This document shows, piece by piece, positions 23,918-33,700 of a DNA stretch of 50,185 nt (position 1 is its first letter; each line of letters starts with the position of its first letter). The position numbers were made by a program, and so were the translations under genes. The notes beneath the pieces were generated by a model, which searched no databases, was not told the origin of the DNA, and worked only from the letters and a program-made list of their open reading frames with translations. The stretch is from Micromonospora sp. ATA32 (lineage in GTDB: Bacteria; Actinomycetota; Actinomycetes; Mycobacteriales; Micromonosporaceae), in the NCBI GenBank assembly GCA_016802835.1, contig JAEVHO010000003.1, forward strand, positions 1 to 50,185. The letters are read 5' to 3'.

Positions 23918-24991
23918 ATGGACTTCGCGCTCACCGAAGAGCAGCAGGACATCCGGGCGGGGGCCCGGCGGTACCTGGCCGAGCGGTACCCGCCGGAACG
24001 GATCGGCGCGCTGGCCGACGGCCCGCACGGCAGCGAGGCGTCGTCCTGGCCGGAGCTGATCCGGCAGGGCTGGTTGGACCCGGACCTCAGCGCGGTGGAC
24101 CTCGCGCTGCTCGCCGAGGAGAGCGGGTACGCCCTGCACCCGACGCCGTGGTGGAGCACGGTCGCGCTGGCGGCGCCGTACCTGCGGTGGCAGGGAGAGG
24201 CGGTGACGGTGCCGGCCACGTACGCGGCGGGCGACGTGCGCGCCGACCGGAGCCGTACCGGCTGGCTGCTGTACGGCCTCGCGCCGGTGGTGGCGGACGC
24301 CGGACCAGCCAGGCAGCTGGTCGTCCGGGCGCAGACGCCGGAGGGCCCGGCGCTGTTCACCCTGCCGTCCGACACGCCCGGTGTGAGCGTCACGGAACTG
24401 GCCACCCTGGACACCCTGCGGCGGATGGCCCGGGTGGCGGTCGTCGGCGCCCCGGCGCGCATGCTGATCGGGGCGGACCAGGCCCCGCAGGCGTTCACCG
24501 CCGCACGAACCCTGGGTGGGACGCTGCTGGCCGCCGAGGCGGTCGGTGTCGCCACCCGGGCGCTGGACCTGGCTGTGGCGTACGCCCGGACCAGAGAGCA
24601 GTTCGGCCGGGTGATCGGCGGGTTCCAGGCGGTGGCGCACCAGTTGGCCGACGTGTACGCGGCCATCGAACCGGCCCGGTCGCTGGCCTACCGGGCGGCG
24701 TGCCTGGTGGCCCGGAAGGACGAAGCGGTGCCGGCCGTGGCGGAGGCGGTCATCGCCGCCCGCCGCGCCGCCGTGCACGCCTGCGAGGCAGCCGTGCAGA
24801 CTCTCGGCGGCACCGGCGTCACCTGGGAGTATCCGCTGCACCGCTGGCTGCGCCGGGCGCTGTGGCTGGAGGCCTTCGCCGACCTGGATCCCGATCCGCA
24901 CTCCACCGTGGCTAACCATTTGCTGGCCATGTCAGCCGATACGGTCGAGCCGTCCGTACCGCCGCGAGGAGGCCACCATGCCCAGCCCTGA
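23918..24991 (+). CDS. Acyl-CoA dehydrogenase-like partner subunit
   Basis: 357 aa member of the same superfamily, beginning MDFALTEEQQDIRAGARRYL. The middle domain is short and diverged. The C-terminal region has YARTREQFGRVIGGFQAVAH and LGGTGVTWEYPLHRWLRRA but no EGT-type Glu segment, so it probably lacks its own base and serves as the second subunit of an alpha2beta2 enzyme with the gene at 22771. An AGGAGG ribosome site precedes the ATG at 23918. The end overlaps the next gene by 14 bp. Confidence 0.88.
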   Translation: MDFALTEEQQDIRAGARRYLAERYPPERIGALADGPHGSEASSWPELIRQGWLDPDLSAVDLALLAEESGYALHPTPWWSTVALAAPYLRWQGEAVTVPATYAAGDVRADRSRTGWLLYGLAPVVADAGPARQLVVRAQTPEGPALFTLPSDTPGVSVTELATLDTLRRMARVAVVGAPARMLIGADQAPQAFTAARTLGGTLLAAEAVGVATRALDLAVAYARTREQFGRVIGGFQAVAHQLADVYAAIEPARSLAYRAACLVARKDEAVPAVAEAVIAARRAAVHACEAAVQTLGGTGVTWEYPLHRWLRRALWLEAFADLDPDPHSTVANHLLAMSADTVEPSVPPRGGHHAQP

Positions 24992-25325
24992 GACCGTCGC
25001 CGAGATCGCCCTGTCGCTGCCCGGCGCGACGCAGTCCGCGCACTTCGACGTGACCGACTTCCGGGTCGGCAACAAGATCTTCTGTACCCTGCCCCGGCCG
25101 GGCGTCATGGGCATGCGGATCGGCGTGGACGAACAGGCCGCCCTGCTCAGCGGGGACCCGGCGACCTTCTCCCGCCCCGAGAACAAGTACGGGCAGAGCG
25201 GTTGGACCTTCGTCGCGCTGGAGACCGTCGCCCCGGACGAGTTGCGCGAGCTGATCACCGAGGCGTGGCGCCGACTCGCCTCCCGCAAGCTGCAGGCCGA
25301 GTTCGACAAGGAGGCACCACGGTGA
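24978..25325 (+). CDS. MmcQ/YjbR family protein
   Basis: 115 aa protein of the MmcQ/YjbR fold (double-wing DNA-binding-like), with ALSLPGATQSAHFDVTDFRVGN shortened here to LSLPGATQSAHFDV as its signature, then CTLPRPG and a C-terminal W-rich helix (GWTFVALETV, EAWRRLA). The biochemical role of the family is unknown. It is embedded in an operon: its start overlaps the dehydrogenase and its stop overlaps the methyltransferase GTG. That position suggests a pathway or regulatory accessory rather than a chance neighbour. Confidence 0.88.
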   Translation: MPSPETVAEIALSLPGATQSAHFDVTDFRVGNKIFCTLPRPGVMGMRIGVDEQAALLSGDPATFSRPENKYGQSGWTFVALETVAPDELRELITEAWRRLASRKLQAEFDKEAPR

Positions 25326-26347
25326 CCGTGACCACCAGACGCGCCACGATCGACGCCGACGCCGTGTTCAAGCTGCTGGAACTCGGCGACTATCTGCTGC
25401 CGTACACCATCCGGGCGGTCTGCCTGCTCGGCGTGGCGGACGCGCTGGCCCACGGGCCACTGCCGATGGCCACGCTGGCCGAGGCGACCGGCACCCACGA
25501 ACCGACCCTGCGCAAGACGATGGAATACCTCGCCACCAGGGACGTGTTCGCCGTCGATGCCGACGGCGAGGTCGCCCTGACGCCGCTGTCCGACCTGCTG
25601 CGGGCGGAGCACCCGTACTCGGCTCGGGACATCTTCCTGTCCCCGGTCGCCTGCACCCGGGCGATGGAGGGCCTGGACGAGGCGATCCGCACCGGTGGCC
25701 CGGCGTTCGACGCCGTGCACGGCCGGTCCCTATGGGACCACCTGAAGAGCCACCCGGACGACGGCGAGGCGTTCGACCGGGTGATGAGCGGGGTGACCGG
25801 CATGGAACTGGTGGCCATCCTGCGCGCCTGCGACTGGAGGCGCTTCGGCAGCATCGTCGATGTCGGCGGCGGCAACGGTGGGTTCCTGGCCAGCCTGCTC
25901 AAGCGGGTCCGCAACGCGCGCGGCGTGCTCTTCGACCTGCCCGGCGTGGTGGCGCACGCGGACGAGCAGTTCGCCACCGCGGGGGTCAGCGACCGGGCCG
26001 AGGTGGTGCCGGGCAGCTTCCTGGAGGGTCCCATCCCGGCCGGCGCCGACGCGTACGTGCTCAAGCGGATCCTCTACAGCTGGTCCGACGACGAGGCGGT
26101 CGGCATCCTCGGGCGGGTCCGCGCCGCGATGCACCCGCAGAGCCGGCTGTTCATCATGGAGGCCGGCCGGCACGGCGAGGAGCCGCCGGTGCTGGCCCGC
26201 CGGATGGATCTGCTGATGCACACGTTGACCGCCGGTGGGGCCCGCACCCTGGCAGAGCAGAGCGCACTGCTCGACCGCGCCGGGTTGCGCCTGGTCCGCA
26301 GCATGCCCACCCCGATGTTCCCGATCATCGAGGCGCAGCCCGCGTGA
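25322..26347 (+). CDS. SAM-dependent O-methyltransferase (plant-type, winged-helix dimer; first copy)
   Basis: 341 aa methyltransferase. The N-terminal winged-helix half (LGDYLLPYTIRAVCLLGVADAL) mediates dimerisation, and the SAM-binding motif VDVGGGNGGFLA is near residue 180. FDLPGVV and RILYSWSDDEAV are the later motifs typical of the hydroxyindole/aclacinomycin 10-hydroxylase family. It normally methylates a hydroxyl on an aromatic or polyketide substrate. The GTG start overlaps the YjbR stop, and its own stop overlaps the FAAL start. It shares motif order and N-terminal sequence with the second copy at 45766. Confidence 0.92.
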   Translation: MTVTTRRATIDADAVFKLLELGDYLLPYTIRAVCLLGVADALAHGPLPMATLAEATGTHEPTLRKTMEYLATRDVFAVDADGEVALTPLSDLLRAEHPYSARDIFLSPVACTRAMEGLDEAIRTGGPAFDAVHGRSLWDHLKSHPDDGEAFDRVMSGVTGMELVAILRACDWRRFGSIVDVGGGNGGFLASLLKRVRNARGVLFDLPGVVAHADEQFATAGVSDRAEVVPGSFLEGPIPAGADAYVLKRILYSWSDDEAVGILGRVRAAMHPQSRLFIMEAGRHGEEPPVLARRMDLLMHTLTAGGARTLAEQSALLDRAGLRLVRSMPTPMFPIIEAQPA

Positions 26348-27932
26348 CCGCGCTGCTGGACTGGCTGGCCCGCCCGGACAGCGAGCGCGGAATCCGGTTC
26401 GCCATGCCGGACGGTTCCTGGGAGCTGTGGACGTACGCCCGGCTGGCCGCCCTGGTCCGGCACAGCGCCGCGGCGTTGCGGTCCGCCGGGGTGGGCCGCG
26501 GCGACGTGGTGAGCATCGCCGAGCCGACCGGTCCACGCTTCGTCGGCCTGCTCTTCGGCAGCATGCTGGCCGGCGCGGCCGCGTCCCCGGTGCGCCGCCG
26601 CCCGCGTTCGGCGACCGGGAGCGGTACACCGGGCACCTGCACGCCGTCCTCGCCGCCGCCGCGCCCCGCCTGGTGGTCCACGACGCCGCCCTACCGCAGG
26701 TCGGCGTGCTGTGCCGGGCGGCAGGCGTCGCCTCGATGGAGAGCCGGGAGCTGCTGGAGTCCCCGTCGGTCGCCGGCCCGTCGGAGCCTGGGGACATCGC
26801 GCTGGTGCAGTTCACCTCCGGCACCAGCGGGCGGGTGCGCGGGGTACGGGTGCCGCCCGCGACGCTCGCCGCCAACGTCGCGGCCATCGCCCGGTGGCTG
26901 CGGATGACCCCGGACGATGCCACCGCCTCCTGGCTGCCGGTGCACCACGACATGGGACTCATCGGGTGCCTGCTCGCCCCGGTGGCGACCGGATCCGATC
27001 TGTGGCTGATGTCTCCCGGCGACTTCATCCGGCAGCCGCTGCGTTACCTCGAGTGCTTCGGCCGACAGGGGGTGCGGCTCAGCGCGATGCCGGCGTTCGG
27101 CCTGGACCACATCGTGCGGCGGGTGCCGGCGCAGCGGCTGGCGGGCATGGACTTCTCGGCGTGGCGGGCGCTGATCCTGGGCGCGGAACGGATACCGGCG
27201 GCGGCTCTGGACGCCTTCGTCCGGCTGTGCGGCCCGGCCGGGTTCCGCCGTGAGGCGCTGCTGCCGGCGTACGGCCTCGCGGAGAACACCCTGTCGGTCA
27301 CCGGGCTGCCGCTGTCCACCGGCTGGCGGGCCGTCGAGCGTGACGGCACCACCGTGGTGGGCTGCGGCCGGCCGTTGACCGGGGTACGCGTGCGCGTCGT
27401 GGACGAGGCCGGCGCCCCGGTACCCGACGGCCAGGTCGGGGAGATCGTGGTCGGCGGCACGTCGGTGGCCGCCGGGTACGCCGGGTCACCCGGGCGCAGC
27501 GCGTTCCGCGCCGGGGAACTGCACACCGGGGACGCCGGATTCCTCCAGGACGGCGAGCTGTTCGTGCTGGGCCGGTGGGGTGACAGCGTCAAAGTGCGCG
27601 GCCGGACCGTGTTCGCCGAGGACGTGGAGGCCGCCGTGCAGGCCGCCTGCGGGGCCCCGGCCGGGCGGATCGCCGCCCTGCTCGGCCAGGTCGGCGAGGA
27701 GCCTCAGGTGGTGCTGGTGCTGGCCCACCCGCAGCCGGAGTGGCCCGGGCTGGCCGAGGCGACGGCGCGTGCGGTGGCCGAGGGTGCGGGCGTGCGCGCC
27801 GTCGTGGTGCCGGCCGGCGCGATTCCCCGGACCAGCAGCGGCAAGCCGCGCCGCCGGCAGATGTGGCGTACCCACGTCACAGATCCAGCCCCGCCAGCAC
27901 CTGCGCGAACACCGGGGCCTGCTGCTCGATGA
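26344..27932 (+). CDS. Fatty acyl-AMP ligase (FAAL-like), apparent frameshift
   Basis: About 530 aa adenylating enzyme. After correction its motifs run FTSGTSGRVRGV (P-loop), WLPVHHDMGLIG (diagnostic of the FAAL/FadD32 group), LPAYGLAENT, HTGDAGFL and GRWGDSVKVRGR. FAALs make acyl adenylates and pass the acyl group to a carrier protein rather than to CoA. Residues up to SMLAGAAASPV are in one frame and APPPAFGDRERYTGHL onward in another, implying one missing base near 26591. The end overlaps the convergent thioesterase gene by 56 bp. In this cluster it is a candidate for loading an acyl or polyene acid on a stand-alone carrier. Confidence 0.85.
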
Positions 27933-28632
27933 GATAGAAGTGGTGCCCGGGCAGCACCCGCAGGTCGAATCCGCCCGTGGTGTACGGCGACCAGTCGGCA
28001 ACCTGCTCGAGAGGCGCCTCCGGGTCGGCGTCACCGGTGATGGCGGTGATCGGTGTGGTCAACGGCGGTCCGGCGGTCGGCCGGTACGACTCGACGAGCC
28101 GGAAGTCGGCGCGCAGCGTGGGCAGCACGGAGGCGCGCAGCTCGGGGTGCTCCAGCGCGGCATCCGTGGTGCCGCCGAGGCGGCGCAACTCGTCCCACAG
28201 CGCGTCGTCCGGCAGCCGGTGCTTCACCCCGCCCGGCCGGTGGTGCCGAGGCGCGGGGCGGCCGGAGACGAACAGCCGCCGCGGGCACACGCCCAAGCCG
28301 TGCTCCAGGCGGTACGTCACCTCGTACGCCACCGCCGCGCCCATACTGTGCCCGAACAGCGCGAAGTCGGTGCCCAGCAGGGGGCGCAGCGCCGCCACCA
28401 CGGCGTCCACCAGGGTGTCCATGTCTGGCATGTACGGCTCCCCGATCCGGTCCAGCCGGCCCGGGTACTGCACCGCGACCACCTCGACGTCAGCCGGCAA
28501 GGCGGTCGCCCAGTCCCGGTAGAACGTCGCGTTGCCGCTGGCGTACGGGAAACACAAGAGCCGTCGCCGGGCCGAGGGCCGTGGCCGGTAACGGCGAAAC
28601 CAGCTCTCCCCCGCGATGCTGGAGACGCTCAT
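27877..28632 (-). CDS. Type II thioesterase
   Basis: 251 aa alpha/beta-hydrolase of the external editing thioesterase family. The N-terminal RLLCFPYASGNATFY, the nucleophile motif GHSMG, the acid in TGDADPEAP and the His in PGHHFYL are all present. It should clear wrongly loaded or stalled groups from the carrier domains of the NRPSs. Its ATG at 28632 overlaps the stop of the thiazolinyl imine reductase gene, so it is the last gene of the leftward NRPS operon. It overlaps the convergent FAAL end and no hairpin separates them. Confidence 0.94.
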   Translation of the reverse strand: MSVSSIAGESWFRRYRPRPSARRRLLCFPYASGNATFYRDWATALPADVEVVAVQYPGRLDRIGEPYMPDMDTLVDAVVAALRPLLGTDFALFGHSMGAAVAYEVTYRLEHGLGVCPRRLFVSGRPAPRHHRPGGVKHRLPDDALWDELRRLGGTTDAALEHPELRASVLPTLRADFRLVESYRPTAGPPLTTPITAITGDADPEAPLEQVADWSPYTTGGFDLRVLPGHHFYLIEQQAPVFAQVLAGLDL

Positions 28633-29762
28633 CGGTCCGCCGCCTCGTCCGCCGCGGCGGCCAGCGCCTTGATGTCCGGGCCGGTGAACGCCTGCGGTGG
28701 CTGCGAGGTGAGCAGCTCCGGCGGGCCGAGGCGCAGAGTCAGGTCCTGCCACAGCTTGCACAGCGACAGGTGGTACTGCCCGCGCCGCAGCGGGTCCTGT
28801 CCCTCCTGCGCGGCCCGGTGCAGGCCGGCCACCGCGTGCGCGATGCCGGCCGGCCAGACGCTGCGGAAGACGTGCCGGTAGGACGGCACCTCCGCCGGCC
28901 CGAGCACCACCGCGCTGGGGGCGTCGGCGTCGTCCACGGCACGAGCGTAGTGCGGGCTGGCGGTCGGGTCGGCCACCTCGCGCGGGAAGTCCGGCCGCGC
29001 CGACCAGACCACCGGGCCGTGCGTGCTGACCAGGGTGAGGTTGCCCGCCTCGGTGCCGATGCTGATCCGGTGCATCAGGTGCGCGTAATTGTCCGGGTCG
29101 GCCGGATCCATCTGGTTCTGCACGCGCAGCGTGATCGGCACGCCGGCCAGTGTCCCGTCCAGGCTCCGGAACGGGAAGTCCAGTGCGGTGCCGCCGCGCA
29201 CGTGTGCAGCGAGCGCGGGGAGTTCGCCGAAGCTCCACGGCCGTACCCCACCGAGCGCCTGCCCGAGGATGTCCAACAGCGAGTACGCGAGCTGGAACCC
29301 GCAGGCGGCGTCGATGTAGAGCGGCTTCTGCCGGCGCAGCAACTCCTGTGCGGCGGCGACGAACCGACGCACCGGCGCGGTGTTCGTGTAGAACGGGTTC
29401 AGCTGGTAGACGACCTTGGCGCGCCGCGCGGCGCGCAGGTTCTCGGCCAGTTCGTCGTGGTGCACCGGATGCTCCTGCAACACGTGCAGGCCGCGGCCCA
29501 TCAGCGTACGGGCCAGCGCCGATCCGTGTCCGCCGAGCAGAGCGCCGCGGATCACCACGCAGGCCAGCTCGATGTCGTCGGGCAGCTGCGCCGGGTCGGT
29601 GTAGAGCGGGGCGTCGTAGCGGCGGGCGCAGGCGCGCGATCGTTCACTGCCCTGCGCGAGCACCCCGGCCAGCTCGAACGGCAGGTCGGGATTGCGGAAG
29701 GCCTCGAGGTACACCTGGCCGAACCGGGTGCCACAGACCACGACCTTCGCACGTGCGGTCAC
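28629..29762 (-). CDS. Thiazolinyl imine reductase (PchG/YbtU family)
   Basis: 377 aa oxidoreductase of the family that reduces a carrier-bound thiazoline to thiazolidine with NADPH in pyochelin and yersiniabactin synthesis. Recognisable features are the N-terminal KVVVCGTRFGQVYLEAF, GVLAQGSERSRACA, VVIRGALLGGHG and LQEHPVHHDELA, the last being the distinctive His-rich motif of this family. The GTG start overlaps the end of the upstream reductase gene. Its presence is the strongest single indicator that at least one Cys-derived ring is formed and reduced on this assembly line. Confidence 0.92.
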   Translation of the reverse strand: MTARAKVVVCGTRFGQVYLEAFRNPDLPFELAGVLAQGSERSRACARRYDAPLYTDPAQLPDDIELACVVIRGALLGGHGSALARTLMGRGLHVLQEHPVHHDELAENLRAARRAKVVYQLNPFYTNTAPVRRFVAAAQELLRRQKPLYIDAACGFQLAYSLLDILGQALGGVRPWSFGELPALAAHVRGGTALDFPFRSLDGTLAGVPITLRVQNQMDPADPDNYAHLMHRISIGTEAGNLTLVSTHGPVVWSARPDFPREVADPTASPHYARAVDDADAPSAVVLGPAEVPSYRHVFRSVWPAGIAHAVAGLHRAAQEGQDPLRRGQYHLSLCKLWQDLTLRLGPPELLTSQPPQAFTGPDIKALAAAADEAADR

Positions 29763-30765
29763 AGCGTCTCCTCCAGGTATCCGCCGGACGCGTACGCACC
29801 AGCGCTCAGCACGGTAAGTTCGGTGACCGCCGCAGCCTCGCCCAGCTGGCGGCGGAGGCGACGGGATCGAGCACCTCGCCGGCGTGGTGCACTCCCGCAG
29901 GCACCTCGCCGCTGGCCACCGCGGCGGCGGTCAGCGCCGCGAAGGCGCCGGTCAGCTCGCTCGCACCGCGGCCACGCAGCATCACCGTGTGCGCGCCGTC
30001 GAGTTCGACGACGATCACCTGGTAGGGCTCGCGGCCGAACATGTCGAGTTCGCTCGCCCGCACCAGGGCCGCCACGCTCTGCGGTCGGCGCAGCGCGGCC
30101 TGCATGTGCGACCCGGTGAACAGCGAGTACCACTGGGCGTCGGCCACGCCCAGCACCCCCGCCACCCGGCGCAGCTCGCTGCTCAGGTAGGGCACGGCGG
30201 TTCCCGGCTCGGTGCAGAACGGCAGCTCGACGTCCGTCTGGACGGGACAGTCGACGACCGATCCGCGAACCAGCGCGACACCGGCCCGACCGAAACCGGT
30301 GTGCAGGTAGTCCTCGGCGGCGGTCCAGGTGAAGCGGTCCCGGCCACCGACGTACCCGGTCAGGCGTTCCGGTTGGATCTGGTTGACCGCCGCCAGCAGC
30401 CTCGGCAGCAGCGCGGTGAGGCCCGGCATCAGTCCCGCCGAGATCACCGCGGTCCGCTCCGGCGCGACGCCCGCCAGTTGGGCGGCCAGTTGGTCGTCGC
30501 CGGCCGCGTCCACGTAGTCCGCGCCCACATCGAACGCGGCCCGGGCCACCCGGTCGGCGATCCGCAACGCCGGGCCGGCGCAGTTGAGCACCACCGAGCA
30601 GCCCTGGCAGAAGGCCGCCAACGCCACCGGGTCGTCGATGTCGACCGCCACCATCCCGGCCCGTGGCAGGCGAGCGCCGAGCCGCACCGGCGCCGTGGTC
30701 CAGCGGCGCAGGTGGGCGGCGGTCGCAGCGCCGACCGCTCCGGTGGCGCCGACGAGGCCGATCAC
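29759..30765 (-). CDS. Saccharopine-dehydrogenase-like NAD(P)-binding reductase, apparent frameshift
   Basis: About 335 aa protein with an N-terminal Rossmann motif (VIGLVGATGAVGAATAAHL) and the saccharopine dehydrogenase / trans-acting reductase pattern (VVLNCAGPALR, YVDAAGDD, SAGLMPGLTALLP). The GTG start overlaps the NRPS stop (GTGA). One frame stops at 29806, but another frame resumes similarity just before it (AVTELTVLSAGAYASGG) and ends at 29759, overlapping the next gene's GTG. I take that as the real end, implying one missing base near 29834. It may reduce a carrier-bound imine or aldehyde; it is unrelated in sequence to the PchG-like enzyme next to it. Confidence 0.8.
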
Positions 30766-33700
30766 GACCGCAGCGCGGCCGCCACCGCGGCCGGGGACAG
30801 GTCGGCGGTGGCGCATCCGGGGTACACCACGTGACGTCGCCGAGGCAGATCTCTTCCCAGAGATCCAGGCTGGCCTGGTCCGCGTCGGTCGGCTGGACCA
30901 CCACCAGGTCCCCGGCATAGAGCGCCGGCTCCCCGCTCGCCGGCGGCAGGCCGGCCACCAGCACCACCGCGTCGACCAGGACACCTCGCTCGGTGAGGGT
31001 GCGGGCCACCTCCACGGCCAGCCCGGCCATCGACCCGCCGCCGTGCACCTCGACCTGGGCCATGTCCGCGTCCAGCACCGCCTGGGCGAACGTGGCGGCG
31101 ACCCCTTCCACCGAGGGCGACACTGCGAGCCCGGGCGCCGCTCAGTCCCCAACCGGGCGCCGGGGACAGGGCATCGGGCCAGCGCGCCGGCCGCGTCGAG
31201 GGAGCCCGCCTCGTCGGGCAGGAACACCCGCGGCACCCCGGGCCCATCCACGCGCAGCGGCACCAGCAGCTCGGTCGGGGCGTCGTCGGGGCGCTCCTCG
31301 CCGGTGCCCGCCTCGGTCGCGGCGGCCGTCAGCCAGCCGGCCAGCCCGCCGACCGTCGCGTGTTCCAGCAGGTTCCTCAGTACCTCGTCGAAGAAGAGCG
31401 GGGCCGCCTCGGGTAGTTCCTCGATCATCCGGCCGGCCAGTTGCGCCGCCACCAGCGAGTCCCCACCGAGCTGGAAGAGGTTGCCGTCGCGTCCGACCGG
31501 CACGCCCAGCGCCTCGGTCCACATGGCTGCCAGCCGACGCTCCAGGTCCGTCTCCGGTGCCGCGCCCGGCCCGGGTGCGGTGGTGGCCCGCCGGGGCAGC
31601 CGGGCAGCCAGGGCGCTGCGGTCCACCTTGGCGTTGCCCGTCACCGGGATCTCGTCGACGATCTGCAACACCGCCGGGACCATGTACTCCGGCAGCCGGT
31701 CGCGCAGGTGTGACGCGAGATCGTCGGGGTGCAGGGCGGCCCGGTCGGCCTTGACCCGGGCGGCGAGCACGCACATGCCCATCGACCCGATGAAGGTGTC
31801 CGGCTCCGGCAGGCAGAGGCTGGTCGTCGCACCGGCGCGCCGCAGGACGTCCCGCCACCGGTCCCGGTCGAGGAACACCAGGTCGGTGCCGCGCCGCTCG
31901 TCGGCGAAGTCACCGGTTGTCGCGTCCAGCCGGACCAGCAGCTCCAGCGACGTCATGATCTGGTAGTGGTCGCGGGTCATCTCCAGCGCGATCAGCCAGC
32001 CGCCAGGAGCGGTCAGCTCACGGAGTTCGGCCAGCACCCGGTCCACGTCGGTGGTGGCGTGCAGCACGTCGCCCGCGATCACCAGGTCGTACGAGTTCGG
32101 AGCCAGACCCTGGTCGGCGGTGGGCGCGTCCAGGTCGTACACCTGGAACCGCAGTCCCGGCACATCGTCGAAACGCCTCTGTGCCTGGCCGGTGAAGTAC
32201 GGCGACAGGTCCGTGCAGAGGTAGTCCAGGGATCGGCCGGTCAGGGCGTTCAGGATCGCCGCGGTGGTGCCGCCGCCACCCGCGCCCACCTCGAGGACCC
32301 GCAGCGGACGCTCGGTGGGCAGCTCGGCGGCCAGGCGGGCGGCCAGCGCACCGGCCGCCGCGTTCGCCCACGTGTTGAACAGGGCGTCCTCGTACAACTG
32401 CTGGGAGACGTCCAGGCGGCCGTCCGGGAAAAGCAGCTCCAGCGGGTCCTCCTCGCCGCGCAGGAGGGCGGGCAGGTTGGCGATGCTGCGCCGGAAATAG
32501 TCCAGCAGTTTCGCCTCCCCGGGCGGCGCGGCCTCGTCGACCGCCGCCCAGGCAGCCGCGATCGCGTCCGGGGCGGGCATGGCGGCCAGCCGGTACGCAC
32601 CGCCGTCGCTTTCCAGCACACCCTCGGTCACCAGGGCACCGAGCCAGCGGCGCAGCAGCCGGTGGTGGCGGGGCGCGGCGGCGGTGGCCGCGGTGATCTC
32701 GGCGAGCGTGTGCGTCGCGTCCGGGCGGGCGAACAACCCGGACCGGCGCAGGGTGTCCAGCATCGCCGGCAGCGCGACGTGATCCAGCAGCTGCGCGTAG
32801 GTCAGGTAACGGTGCGGGTCGACTCCGAACGTCGTGGCGTCGCCGGCCTCCACCGCGGCCGTGCGCAGCGCCGCCACCAGGGCGGTGTCGTCCGGGGGCG
32901 TGCACGGCGGCGGGCTGGGCGAAGCCGACGAGCCGGCGCTCCAGTGGCTGGCCGCCGTCTGCCAGCACCACGGCCGCGGCCACCCCGGGGTGCGCCTGCA
33001 GTGCGGTTTCGACCTCGGCCAACTCGATCCGGTAGCCTCGGATCTTCACCTGTTGGTCCTCCCGGCCGAGGAACTCGATGTCCCCGTCGCCGCGGTACCG
33101 GCCCAGGTCGCCGGTGCGGTAGAGCCGCTCGCCGGTGACCGGGTGATCGACGAAGCGCTCGGCCGTGCGGACCGGGTCGTTGAGATACCCGGCGGCCACC
33201 CCGACACCGCCGATGTAGAGCTCGCCGGTGACCCACTCCGGGCAGTCCCGCATCCGCGCGTCGAGCACGTGGAAACTCTGGTTGGCCAGCGGGCGGCCGT
33301 ACGGGATGCTGGCCCAGTCGGGGTCGACGTCGCCGATCGGGTAGTAGATGGACCAGATCGACGCCTCGGTGGCGCCGCCCAGGCTGATCACCTGCAGCCC
33401 CGGCACCTGCCCACGGATCCGCTCCGGTAGCGCCACCGGGATCCAGTCGCCAGAGAGCATGGCGATCCGCAGCCCGGTCAGGTCCGGCGCGTCCGGCAGG
33501 GCCAGATAGCCCGAGAGCATCTGCAACTGGGCCGGCACCGAGTTCCACACCGTCACGCCGTGCCGGGCGACCAGGCCGGCCCAGTGCGACGGGTCGGCGC
33601 GGTGCTCCGGCCCGGGGACCACCAGCGCGCCGCCGACCGACAGCGGGCCGAAGATGTCGTACACGGACAGGTCGAAGCCGAGCTGGGACAGGCCGATCAC

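Noticed and set aside
29806..30765. TGA at 29806 as the true end of the saccharopine-dehydrogenase-like gene
   Set aside because: The alternative frame gives a more sensible C-terminus and an exact stop/start overlap with the next gene at 29759, so the earlier stop looks like an indel artefact.
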